Assembly (NCBI GenBank): GCA_964353255.1
Contig: CAYGVJ010000147.1
Location: 1 to 13,192, forward strand
Direction of reading: 5' to 3'
DNA from: VFZS01 sp964353255
GTDB lineage: Bacteria > Acidobacteriota > Terriglobia > Bryobacterales > Bryobacteraceae
Length of the DNA: 13,192 bases
Shown here: piece by piece, positions 1-6,409 of the stretch
Layout of the letters: each line of letters starts with the position of its first letter
How positions within the stretch are numbered: position 1 is the first letter of the stretch
Notes under the pieces: generated by a model
Database searches by the model: none
What the model was told of the DNA's origin: nothing
Seen by the model: the letters and a program-made list of their open reading frames with translations, nothing else
Made by a program: the position numbers and the translations under genes

Positions 1-1678
1 ACACCACCGGCTCGCCGCGCTGGGCGGCATAGAAGAGCATCTCGACGGCCTCGTTCGCGTCCAGCGGCTTGAACACCTTGATGCCGGGGTACGCGGAGTA
101 CAGCGACATCCAGAAGAGGCCGTGGTGAGTGGGCCCGTCTTCTCCGGTCTCCGGACCGTCGTGCGCGGCCAGCAGGATGAAGAACGCGCGGGCCTCTGGA
201 TTGACCGCGGTGTTGATCAAGGTCATGCGCACCGCGTTCGACATCATGGGCGCGAACACGCCGTAAGTGGCAAAGGCGGCCATGGGGCGGAAGCCGCCTG
301 GGAGAACGTCCTGGGTCATGGCGGTGGACAGCATCGCCATGTTCTGTTCCGCGATGCCGAAGCGGATGCCCCGACCGAGGACGTTGTCCTTGTTGATCAC
401 TCCGTAGACGTTTTCGGCCTTGCCCGTGAGGATGGACTTCATCAGATCGCCCGCGCCCAGGTAGAAGAACGCCGTCTGCTTCATGACCCAGGCAAACCAG
501 GCTTCGGTCGCCCTCCGCGTCGCCACGGCCGCGCCTTCCTCGAAGACCAGCTCCGGGGGCAACACTTCCGGCCGGCGCAGGCTGCGGTAGTCCCTGAGCG
601 GCCGCCCGGCGAGAGCCTTGCTCATCTGCCCTACCAGCTCTTCTTCCGGCGCGATTCTCTGCCGGGCCACGTCCAGGCGCTCGATCAAGTAGTCGATCTC
701 CGCCTCCCCCAGGGCCGTTACTACGGTTTGAAGGTCCGCGCCGGTATCGCCTTCCCTTCCGGGGATGTCGAACCCCATGGCCCGCATGGCGGCGACGTAT
801 TCGTCGTGAGAAAGCGGCGTGCCATGCGAATCGGCCGTGCCTTCGAGCTTGCCGTAATGCTTCCCCTTGAGGGTGTGGCAGAGGACCACGGCCGGCTTTC
901 CGTTTCCTAGACCATCCGCCGCGCGGCGATAAGCATGGGCCAGTTCCCTGACGTTGTGTCCGTCCACCTCGACGATGTTCCAGCCGGCCGCGGACCAGTG
1001 GTTCGGGTAGGCCGAAGGCAGGACCTCGGCGATCGGCCCGTCGATTCCGAACCGATTGAAGTCCAGGGCGACGATCAGGTTCTCGAGGCCCAGGTTCGAA
1101 GCCAGGTTGCGCGCTTCATAACTCATGCCCTCTTCGGTCTCCGCGTCGCCGGCGATCACGAAGACCTTGGTCGCGAGCCCGCAGGAACGATGCAGGAGGG
1201 CGAAACCCAGCGCCGCGGAGAAGCCGTGTCCGGAAGAGCCTGTCGAGGTGTCGGCCAGCGCAGAATGGGATTCGACATGCCCGGTGGGCCCGCCCCAGCG
1301 GCGGAACCGGCTCAGGTTCTCCGGATACAGCGCCGCGCGCCGCGCCTCGGGGCTGAGCGGAACGCCCCTCCGTCTGAGCGCCTCGTAGATCAGCGCGACC
1401 ACCGCATGGAACAGCGGCGTGCAGTGCCCGGCAGACCACACCAGGCGGTCTCTTCCGGGATGCTTGGGCCGCGCCGGGTCAAACCCGACCAGCCCGCTCA
1501 GCAACAGCGTCAGGACCTGTTCGGCCTTGGACGATGACCCGCCGGGATGGCCGGACCGGGCCGCATCGACCGCGGCAAAGGCCAGGCCGCGGACGATCCG
1601 CGCGAGCGCGGCGATCGCGCCCTCGTCAATTCCCGGCACGGCCTCCAGTGGAACCCCCTTTAAGTCGATATGCAGCAT
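1..1678 (-). CDS. Transketolase family protein (C-terminus beyond left edge)
   Basis: Thiamine-diphosphate enzyme moving two-carbon ketol units between sugar phosphates in the cytoplasm (pentose phosphate pathway). 559 codons are visible without a stop; the gene leaves the window at base 1. Seen: SGHPGG at residues 42-47, a ThDP-Mg motif starting GDAETEEG at 177 and ending at Asn208, the pyrimidine-domain segment GIAEQNMA at 441-448 with the likely ThDP-activating Glu444, and GEDGPTHHG at 512-520. These match the transketolase order (PP domain then PYR domain), but the motif wording is unlike standard TktA (GDAE rather than GDG, SSGHG rather than LGQG), so this is a divergent subgroup and another ketol-transfer substrate is possible. 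Start: ATG at 1678 is the only candidate, because an in-frame TGA lies about 11 codons upstream with no start between. The Shine-Dalgarno is weak. The gene is divergent from the PLP enzyme at 1973. Confidence 0.88.
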   Translation of the reverse strand, partial: MLHIDLKGVPLEAVPGIDEGAIAALARIVRGLAFAAVDAARSGHPGGSSSKAEQVLTLLLSGLVGFDPARPKHPGRDRLVWSAGHCTPLFHAVVALIYEALRRRGVPLSPEARRAALYPENLSRFRRWGGPTGHVESHSALADTSTGSSGHGFSAALGFALLHRSCGLATKVFVIAGDAETEEGMSYEARNLASNLGLENLIVALDFNRFGIDGPIAEVLPSAYPNHWSAAGWNIVEVDGHNVRELAHAYRRAADGLGNGKPAVVLCHTLKGKHYGKLEGTADSHGTPLSHDEYVAAMRAMGFDIPGREGDTGADLQTVVTALGEAEIDYLIERLDVARQRIAPEEELVGQMSKALAGRPLRDYRSLRRPEVLPPELVFEEGAAVATRRATEAWFAWVMKQTAFFYLGAGDLMKSILTGKAENVYGVINKDNVLGRGIRFGIAEQNMAMLSTAMTQDVLPGGFRPMAAFATYGVFAPMMSNAVRMTLINTAVNPEARAFFILLAAHDGPETGEDGPTHHGLFWMSLYSAYPGIKVFKPLDANEAVEMLFYAAQRGEPVV

Positions 1679-1711
1679 ACTCTTGCGCCCGATCTCCGAC
1701 CCGGATCAAGA

Positions 1712-1717
1712 ATTATA
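1712..1717 (-). promoter_or_regulatory. Candidate -10 box of the transketolase gene
   Basis: On the minus strand this reads TATAAT, a perfect sigma-70 type -10 hexamer, 33 nt upstream of the ATG at 1678. Transcription would start near 1705, giving a leader of roughly 27 nt. No convincing -35 (TTGACA-like) is present at 16-18 nt spacing, so the promoter call rests on the -10 alone. Confidence 0.45.
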
Positions 1718-1743
1718 CCCGCTCAGGGGCTTCGGTGCGGCGC

Positions 1744-1749
1744 TACACT
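1744..1749 (+). promoter_or_regulatory. Candidate -10 box, separated from its gene by the inserted element
   Basis: TACACT matches four of six -10 positions and sits immediately before the left copy of the 12-bp repeat CTCGAAGGGGGG. If the element and one repeat copy are removed on paper, this box lies 22 nt upstream of the ATG of the PLP enzyme with the Shine-Dalgarno between them. That is the same spacing as two other SD-bearing genes in this window (21 and 22 nt). Inference only. Confidence 0.35.
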
Positions 1750-1828
1750 CGAAGGGGGGTGCGCGAAATGAAGGTGCCTCGCCGGCCGCTTGCCCCAGAG
1801 GCCGTTGTGGCGCGGGCTTCAGCCTGCC

Positions 1829-1850
1829 GCGTCGGCACTCGTGCCGACGC
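1829..1850. repeat. Palindrome 1 inside the element
   Basis: Perfect 10-bp arms GCGTCGGCAC and GTGCCGACGC around a 2-nt centre (TC). The core is shared, in opposite orientation, with the palindrome at 1878-1901. Confidence 0.75.
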
Positions 1851-1877
1851 TGGGCCGCCGTGGTCGCGTGAAGCGCG

Positions 1878-1901
1878 CGTCTCGGCACGAGTGCCGAGAC
1901 G
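1878..1901. repeat. Palindrome 2 inside the element
   Basis: Perfect 11-bp arms CGTCTCGGCAC and GTGCCGAGACG around GA. A third, degenerate copy (arms GCACGCAC and GTGCGCGC around GA) follows at 1902-1919. On RNA these would form stable hairpins in the leader of the gene at 1973. Confidence 0.75.
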
Positions 1902-1958
1902 GCACGCACGAGTGCGCGCGCCACGACGCGCTTCCACATTCACCTCGCGCACGCCTCG

Positions 1959-1966
1959 AAGGGGGG
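1959..1966 (+). promoter_or_regulatory. Shine-Dalgarno of the PLP enzyme
   Basis: AAGGGGGG ends 6 nt before the ATG at 1973 and lies inside the right-hand copy of the 12-bp repeat. It decides the start at 1973 over the longer in-frame extension that begins with TTG at 1790 and would translate the palindromic element. Confidence 0.6.
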
Positions 1967-1972
1967 ATAGCC

Positions 1973-3220
1973 ATGCCGCATCGAAAAGAAGGTGTTCATC
2001 CGCTGCGCGCTCGTACGGAGATCCTGACCCGCGGCTTTGACCCGCGGCTTTCGGTGGGGTCGGCCCGGCCGGCGGTTTTCCGCAGCTCGACCTACGTGTT
2101 TTCCAGCCCCGAGGCCGCCGAGCGCGCCTTTGCGGTGGCCCTTGGAAAGGCTCGTCCGGAGGAGGGCGAGAACGTCGAGCTGATCTACTCGCGCTTGAAC
2201 CACCCCAACGCCGAGATCCTCGAAGACCAGATGGTGCCGCTGGAGCCTGGGGCGCGCCACGCCGCGGTGTTCAACTCCGGCATGGCGGCGATAATGACGG
2301 CCTTCCTGAGCTTCTTGCGGCCCGGCAGCAGCCTGGTCTACACCCTGCCGGCTTACGGCGGCACCATCCACCTGATCCATGACGTTCTGGAGCTGTTCCA
2401 GATCACCGCGCACCCCGTGCCGGCCGGGCAGGGCGGGGAACTGGACGAGGCCATCCGCGCGGCGAAGAACCTGCGCGTGGTTTTTATTGAGACGCCCGCC
2501 AATCCGACCATGGTCATGACGGACATCGCGCGCGCCGCCAAGACCGCGGCGGCGCTCCCGGACCGGCCCCTGCTCATGGTGGACAACACGTTTCTGGGCC
2601 CGGCCTTTCAACACCCCCTGCTGCTGGGCGCGGACCTGGTCCTTTACTCGGCGACCAAGTACTTGTCGGGCTTCAGCGACCTGCTGGCCGGAGCGGCCCT
2701 GGCCAAGGACCCCGCGCTGATCGACACGCTGCGCGCCCACCGCGTCATGTTCGGCAACATCCTCCAGCCCGACGAGTGCTGGATGCTGGACGGCCGCCTG
2801 CCCACGGTGGCGCTGCGCATGAACCGGCAGAGCAAGAACGCCCAGCGCATCGCCGAGCGCCTGGTCGAGCACCGCAACGTGCTGAAAGTACATTACCCCA
2901 CCTTGTTCGACGATGCCGAGCAGATCAGAATCCGCCTGGCCCAGTGCGTGTACCCGGGCGGCATGTTCTCGATGGAGCTGCGCGGGGGCCGCGAAGGTGC
3001 CTTCAGCTTCCTGCGGAACCTCAAAGTCGCGCACAACGCGGTCTCGCTCGGCGGGGTCGAGACGCTGGCGTGCCACCCGAAGACCACCACCCACTCGGGA
3101 ATGTCGGCGGAGGAGCTGAAGCTGGCGGGGATCAGCGACGCGCTGGTGCGGATCTCGGTGGGGATCGAGGACTGGCGCGACCTGCTGGCGGACTTCGAGG
3201 CGGCGCTGGAGGGGATCTGA
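1973..3220 (+). CDS. Cys/Met metabolism PLP-dependent enzyme (methionine gamma-lyase / cystathionine gamma-synthase family)
   Basis: Cytoplasmic fold-type I PLP enzyme of 415 aa acting on sulfur amino acids by gamma-elimination or gamma-replacement. Seen: YSR at 72-74 with following NHPN (phosphate binding from the neighbouring subunit), SGMAA at 102-106 (phosphate loop), Tyr128 in the position that stacks on PLP, DNT at 204-206 (Asp to pyridine nitrogen), SATKY at 226-230 with PLP-lysine Lys229, and VRISVGIED at 392-400 with the likely substrate-carboxylate Arg393. Length fits the family. Sequence alone does not separate methionine gamma-lyase, cystathionine gamma-synthase and O-acylhomoserine sulfhydrylase. 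The APS kinase gene follows after 5 nt, so the pair looks cotranscribed and sulfur-related. Start chosen by the strong SD; upstream in-frame sequence is a repeat element. Confidence 0.9.
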   Translation: MPHRKEGVHPLRARTEILTRGFDPRLSVGSARPAVFRSSTYVFSSPEAAERAFAVALGKARPEEGENVELIYSRLNHPNAEILEDQMVPLEPGARHAAVFNSGMAAIMTAFLSFLRPGSSLVYTLPAYGGTIHLIHDVLELFQITAHPVPAGQGGELDEAIRAAKNLRVVFIETPANPTMVMTDIARAAKTAAALPDRPLLMVDNTFLGPAFQHPLLLGADLVLYSATKYLSGFSDLLAGAALAKDPALIDTLRAHRVMFGNILQPDECWMLDGRLPTVALRMNRQSKNAQRIAERLVEHRNVLKVHYPTLFDDAEQIRIRLAQCVYPGGMFSMELRGGREGAFSFLRNLKVAHNAVSLGGVETLACHPKTTTHSGMSAEELKLAGISDALVRISVGIEDWRDLLADFEAALEGI

Positions 3221-3225
3221 AGATC

Positions 3226-3618
3226 ATGAGTCATCCACGAAGTAATACGGGCCTCACGGTTTGGTTCACCGGATTGAGCGGCTCGGGCAAGACCACGCTG
3301 GCCCGGGCGCTGGAGGCCGAGCTGGTCGCGCGCGGCCAGGACGTCGAGGTGCTGGACGGGGACCTGATGCGCCAGCACGTCTGCAAGGGCCTGGGCTACA
3401 GCAAGCAGGACCGGGACGAGAACATACGCCGCATCGGGTTCGTGGCCGGGCTGCTGACGCGGCACGGCGTGGTCACGCTGGTGGCGGCGATCTCGCCGTA
3501 CCGTGAGATACGCGACGAGGTGCGACGGGCGATCGGGAGCTTCATCGAAGTGTACGCGAACGCCCCGGTCGAGGTGAGCGTGGCTAAGGTGCTGCGAGCA
3601 GTCGAAACGCGTTTGTGA
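3226..3618 (+). pseudogene. cysC: Adenylylsulfate (APS) kinase with an internal in-frame deletion
   Basis: APS kinase phosphorylates adenylylsulfate to PAPS. The N-terminal part is well kept: Walker A GLSGSGKTT at 16-24, LDGD at 43-46 with Arg49, DRDENIRRIGFVA at 62-74, SPYREIRDEVR at 90-100 and FIEVYANAPVEV at 106-117. Immediately after Val117 the sequence jumps to SVAKVLRAVETRL, which looks like the usual extreme C-terminus. The expected segment between them (the CE-RD-KG-Y and FTG-D-YE-P region holding lid and APS-binding residues, roughly 45-60 aa) is absent. The protein is 130 aa against about 175-200 for the family. The deletion is in frame and the remaining codons are clean, so it is recent, an assembly collapse, or tolerated. 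The SD GGAGGGG lies in the end of the preceding gene (5-nt gap). Likely inactive as an APS kinase. Confidence 0.75.
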
Positions 3619-3624
3619 CAGGCT

Positions 3625-3643
3625 GACAGGCCATGGGCCTGTC
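3625..3643. terminator. Hairpin between convergent genes
   Basis: GACAGGCC and GGCCTGTC form a perfect 8-bp stem around ATG, located in the 32-nt gap between the converging cysC remnant and the secreted protein gene. No T-run follows on either strand, so it is at best an atypical bidirectional terminator or a REP-like unit. Confidence 0.4.
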
Positions 3644-3650
3644 CGACGGA

Positions 3651-4031
3651 TCATTTCGCGCGCTTGGCGGTCATCTCGAAGGTGCGCTCCTCGCCGCCGA
3701 AGTTGGCGGTGACGGCGAGCTTGATCTCGTCGCCGGCAACCTTGCCCTTGTAGCGGAACTTCACCTCGTTTCCGCCGAAATCGCGGACGACGGTGAAGGT
3801 AATCTCGTCGCCGGCAACCTTGCCCTCGGAGATCTGGGACTCGCCCATGGCGCTGGCCACTGTCCCGGTGAGTTTTTCGCCGTCCACTTTGAAGGTGAAG
3901 GTGCTCTGCCGGGTTTGCCCGTCCGGCGAGGCGTACTCGGCCTTCCACTGTCCGCTGACGTCGGCCGCCCAAGCGACCGCCAGGGAGAGGGCGAGCAGGA
4001 AGAGCGCCCGTAGAAACATCGGCTTCGTCAT
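3651..4031 (-). CDS. Small secreted beta-rich protein, paralogue A
   Basis: 126 aa, function unknown. A signal peptide is evident: basic start, hydrophobic run at about 7-20, and a signal peptidase I site AWA-AD with cleavage after residue 22. The mature part alternates polar and hydrophobic residues (STFTFKVDG, KLTGTV, EITFTVV), as in a small beta-barrel or lipocalin-like fold. It contains an internal duplication: GKVAGDEI occurs twice, 26 residues apart, each copy followed by a strand with FGG. The protein is about half identical to the product of 7111-7482. Start: ATG at 4031 with AGGAGG 8 nt upstream (4040-4045); a TTG two codons further up is less likely. Last gene of the minus-strand run, 25 nt after the isomerase-like gene. 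Periplasmic or secreted by inference. Confidence 0.8.
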   Translation of the reverse strand: MTKPMFLRALFLLALSLAVAWAADVSGQWKAEYASPDGQTRQSTFTFKVDGEKLTGTVASAMGESQISEGKVAGDEITFTVVRDFGGNEVKFRYKGKVAGDEIKLAVTANFGGEERTFEMTAKRAK

Positions 4032-4056
4032 GTTCAAATCCTCCTAGGTGATGGTA

Positions 4057-4941
4057 TCACAGCAGCCGCTCGAGAGCCCGCTTGGCGGCCTGGATGCCTT
4101 CGAACTCGCTCAGGCGCGAGCCTTCATACTCGATGCCCACCCATTCGTGGTAGCCGGCATCGAGCACAATCTTCATCATGCGGTCCACATCCAGGGTGGT
4201 TTCACGGCCGTCGGGGGCGAAATCGTAGCACTTGAAGCTGACGCCCTTGGCGTAGGGCATGAGCTTGCGCACGGCCTCGTAGCGGTCGATTTCCTTGGGG
4301 AAGTTACCGAAGTCGGGCAGGGTGCCGAAGTTGGGGAGGTTGACCGCTTTCATCAGGCGAACCTGCACGCCGGGGTCTGAGGAAATGCCGCCGTGGTTCT
4401 CGATGATGACGTTGATCTTGAAGGCCGTGGCGTAGCCGCAGAGGTTGTTGAAGCTCTCGGAGCAGCGCTTGATGAATTCGTCGATCTCGGCGGGAGTGGT
4501 GGGCTGCTTGTCGGGGTACATGTTGGTGCGGATGGAGTGGCAGCCCAGTTCGGCGGCGATCTGGACCCACTTGCGGTGGTTTTCGGCGGCCTTCATACGC
4601 TCGGCGCGCTCGGAATGGCCCATCATGCCCTCGCCGTCGCACATCAGGAGGACGCCCTTGGCGCCGGTCTTCTGCATGTTGGCTTTGAGACGGCGGAGGT
4701 AGTCCTGGGTGGGAGCTTCCCATAGCCCGTTCACGAATTCCAGGCCCTCGATGCCGAACTGCTCGCGGGCGATGCGCGGGAAATCCAGGTTGGTGATGAG
4801 GCGCGATTCGATGGCCCGGTGAATGGACCATTCGGCCAGCGAGATGCGGAACTTCTGTGGAGCGGGGGCGGCCGGGGCGGGCCTGGGAGCGGCCAAGCCG
4901 GGCGCCAGCGCAGTGGTCTTGAGAAAGCTACGGCGGTTCAT
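4057..4941 (-). CDS. Tat-exported sugar phosphate isomerase/epimerase-like TIM-barrel protein
   Basis: 294 aa, xylose-isomerase-like TIM-barrel superfamily (AP endonuclease 2 type). Seen: twin-arginine signal NRRSFLKTT at 2-10, followed by a short Ala/Pro-rich region to about residue 28. Likely divalent-metal ligands are Glu181 (IIENHGG at 179-185), Asp210 (LPDFGNF at 208-214) and Glu271 or Glu273 (GIEYEG). Members isomerise or epimerise sugars and hydroxy-acids; the Tat signal puts this one in the periplasm, and its substrate is unknown. Start: ATG at 4941 because it places the RR motif at the terminus; a longer frame exists but would overlap the preceding gene and bury the signal. There is no SD; the ATG lies 10 nt after the aspartate kinase stop, so reinitiation or coupling is likely. 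Confidence 0.85.
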   Translation of the reverse strand: MNRRSFLKTTALAPGLAAPRPAPAAPAPQKFRISLAEWSIHRAIESRLITNLDFPRIAREQFGIEGLEFVNGLWEAPTQDYLRRLKANMQKTGAKGVLLMCDGEGMMGHSERAERMKAAENHRKWVQIAAELGCHSIRTNMYPDKQPTTPAEIDEFIKRCSESFNNLCGYATAFKINVIIENHGGISSDPGVQVRLMKAVNLPNFGTLPDFGNFPKEIDRYEAVRKLMPYAKGVSFKCYDFAPDGRETTLDVDRMMKIVLDAGYHEWVGIEYEGSRLSEFEGIQAAKRALERLL

Positions 4942-4951
4942 GGGAGCAATG

Positions 4952-6382
4952 TTAGCACGAGGCCGGGCTTCCCGCGTGCTCGGCCATGCGGCATTCGGCA
5001 TGGACGGCGCGGACCGCCTTCTCCAGGCCGTCGCGATGCACGACGATGGCGATGGTCAGCTCGCTGGAACCCTGGGCGATGGCGATGATGTTGACCTTCT
5101 CCCGGGAAATGGCGGTGAAGATGCGGCCGGCCAAGCCGGGGGTGCCGTGCATGCCCTCGCCCACCACCGCCAGCAGGCCGACGTTCTCGTCCACCTCGAT
5201 GGGGCGCAGATAGTTGTGCGCCAGCTCGAGTTCGAGGCTGTCCTTCAGGGCCTCCAAGGCGGCGGGCAGTTCCTGGCTTCTTACCAGGAAGCAGAAACTC
5301 TGCCGGTAGGAGGAGCTCGAAAAAGCCAACAGCTCGACGTTGGCGCGGCCCAGACCGTCCAAGGCGCGCCCCATGACCTGGGCGCCGTTGAGCACGGAGC
5401 TGGCCGGCTCGATTGAGATCAAGGCCACGTTGGCCATCGAGGTGACGGCGCGAGCGCCGCTGGAGATCTGGATGCGCGGGACGATCTTGGTGCCGGGTCT
5501 CTCGGGGGCGAAACTGTTCTTGCTCCAGACGGGAATCTGCTTCTCGACCAGCGGGGCGAGCGTGCGCGGGTGAAGCACCTTGGCTCCGTTGTAGGCCAAT
5601 TCGGCGGCCTCCGAGTAAGTCACCTCGTCCAGGACCGCGGCGTCCGGGACCAAGCGCGGGTCGGCGGTCAGGATGCCGTCCACGTCGGTCCAGATCCAGA
5701 GTTCGGCGGCGTCGAGGGAGGCCGCCAGGATGGAAGCGGAGAAATCCGAACCGCCCCGGCCCAGGGTGGTGGGGCGGCCGTCGGCGGTGGCCCCGTTGAA
5801 GCCGGTGACCACGGGGAGGACGCCGGATTCGATCAGGGGCAGCAGCCTGGCGCGGGCTTTCTCGCGGGTGGGCTGCATCAACGGCGTGGCATTGCCGAAG
5901 ATCGCGTCCGTGACGATGACCTCGGCGGCGTTGACCGCCAGGGCCGGCGTGCCCTGGCTTTCCAGGCAGGCGCTCAGCAGCAGCGCGGAGAGGCGTTCGC
6001 CGACGCTGAGGGCGTCGTCTACCGAGCGCGGAGGCCACTCGCCCAGCATGGCGATGCCACCGGCGATGCGCTCGAAATCGGCGATGAGGGAGCGGACGGC
6101 CTCGCGCACGGGCGGCTGGCGTTCGTCCGGCAGCAGCTCGCGACAGGCCTGGACGTGGCGCTCCTCCAGGCGCTTGATGTCGTAGCCGACGCCGGGGCGG
6201 TCGCCGCTTTCGGCCCGCCGGAGGATCTCCAGCAGCAGGTCGGTGACCTTCGACATGGCCGATACCACCACGGCTACGGGGCGCCGGCGCCGCTCGGCGG
6301 CGCAGATGTCGGCGGCCACGCGAATGCGCTCGGCGGAGCCGAGGCTGGTGCCGCCGAATTTCATCAGGAGCAGGTTGTGCAT
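4952..6382 (-). CDS. Aspartate kinase, monofunctional, ThrA-type ACT domains
   Basis: Phosphorylates L-aspartate, the first committed step to Lys, Met, Thr and Ile; cytoplasmic, 476 aa. Seen: KFGGTS at 8-13 (ATP/Asp site), VGERLSA at 127-133, GRGGSDFSA at 208-216, WTDVDGILTADPR at 231-243 and GAKVLHPRT at 267-275 in the kinase domain, then two ACT domains (about 319-395 and 401-468). The second has VNIIAIAQGSSE at 430-441, the wording typical of threonine-sensitive kinases and of the N-terminal half of bifunctional aspartokinase/homoserine dehydrogenase; no dehydrogenase domain follows. A final tail of about ten residues is non-conserved in appearance. It follows cmk by 27 nt and precedes the isomerase-like gene by 10 nt. 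Feedback inhibition by Thr (or Lys) is inference from the ACT pattern. Confidence 0.93.
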   Translation of the reverse strand: MHNLLLMKFGGTSLGSAERIRVAADICAAERRRRPVAVVVSAMSKVTDLLLEILRRAESGDRPGVGYDIKRLEERHVQACRELLPDERQPPVREAVRSLIADFERIAGGIAMLGEWPPRSVDDALSVGERLSALLLSACLESQGTPALAVNAAEVIVTDAIFGNATPLMQPTREKARARLLPLIESGVLPVVTGFNGATADGRPTTLGRGGSDFSASILAASLDAAELWIWTDVDGILTADPRLVPDAAVLDEVTYSEAAELAYNGAKVLHPRTLAPLVEKQIPVWSKNSFAPERPGTKIVPRIQISSGARAVTSMANVALISIEPASSVLNGAQVMGRALDGLGRANVELLAFSSSSYRQSFCFLVRSQELPAALEALKDSLELELAHNYLRPIEVDENVGLLAVVGEGMHGTPGLAGRIFTAISREKVNIIAIAQGSSELTIAIVVHRDGLEKAVRAVHAECRMAEHAGSPASC

Positions 6383-6409
6383 GGAGCAGGGCCCTTTCTG
6401 ACCGCTCCC

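Larger units (their letters stand above)
1748..1966. mobile_element. MITE-like palindromic element between 12-bp direct repeats
   Basis: CTCGAAGGGGGG occurs at 1748-1759 and again at 1955-1966. The 195 bp between them has imperfect terminal inverted repeats: TGCGCGAAATGAAGGTG starting at 1760 matches 14 of 17 positions of the reverse complement of the right end (TGCGCGAGGTGAATGTG, ending at 1951; three bases then separate it from the right repeat). Further inward, GTTGTGGCGCG on the left pairs with GTCGTGGCGCG read from the right, and each arm carries a palindrome with the core TCGGCACTCGTGCCGA. The whole unit is therefore one long imperfect inverted repeat with no transposase, as in a MITE or complex REP unit. 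The direct repeats could be a target-site duplication, although 12 bp is long and the right end is not flush. Confidence 0.55.

Noticed and set aside
122..1537. Plus-strand frames over the transketolase gene
   Set aside because: Antisense shadows; the minus strand reads a continuous transketolase.
1748..1972. SAM or other sulfur riboswitch upstream of the PLP enzyme
   Set aside because: The structure is simple nested palindromes between direct repeats; no riboswitch core or terminator/anti-terminator pair is visible.
1940..3094. Long minus-strand open frame opposite the PLP enzyme
   Set aside because: Arg/Gln/Gly/His-rich antisense shadow, typical of high-GC third-position effects; the plus strand encodes a clear enzyme.
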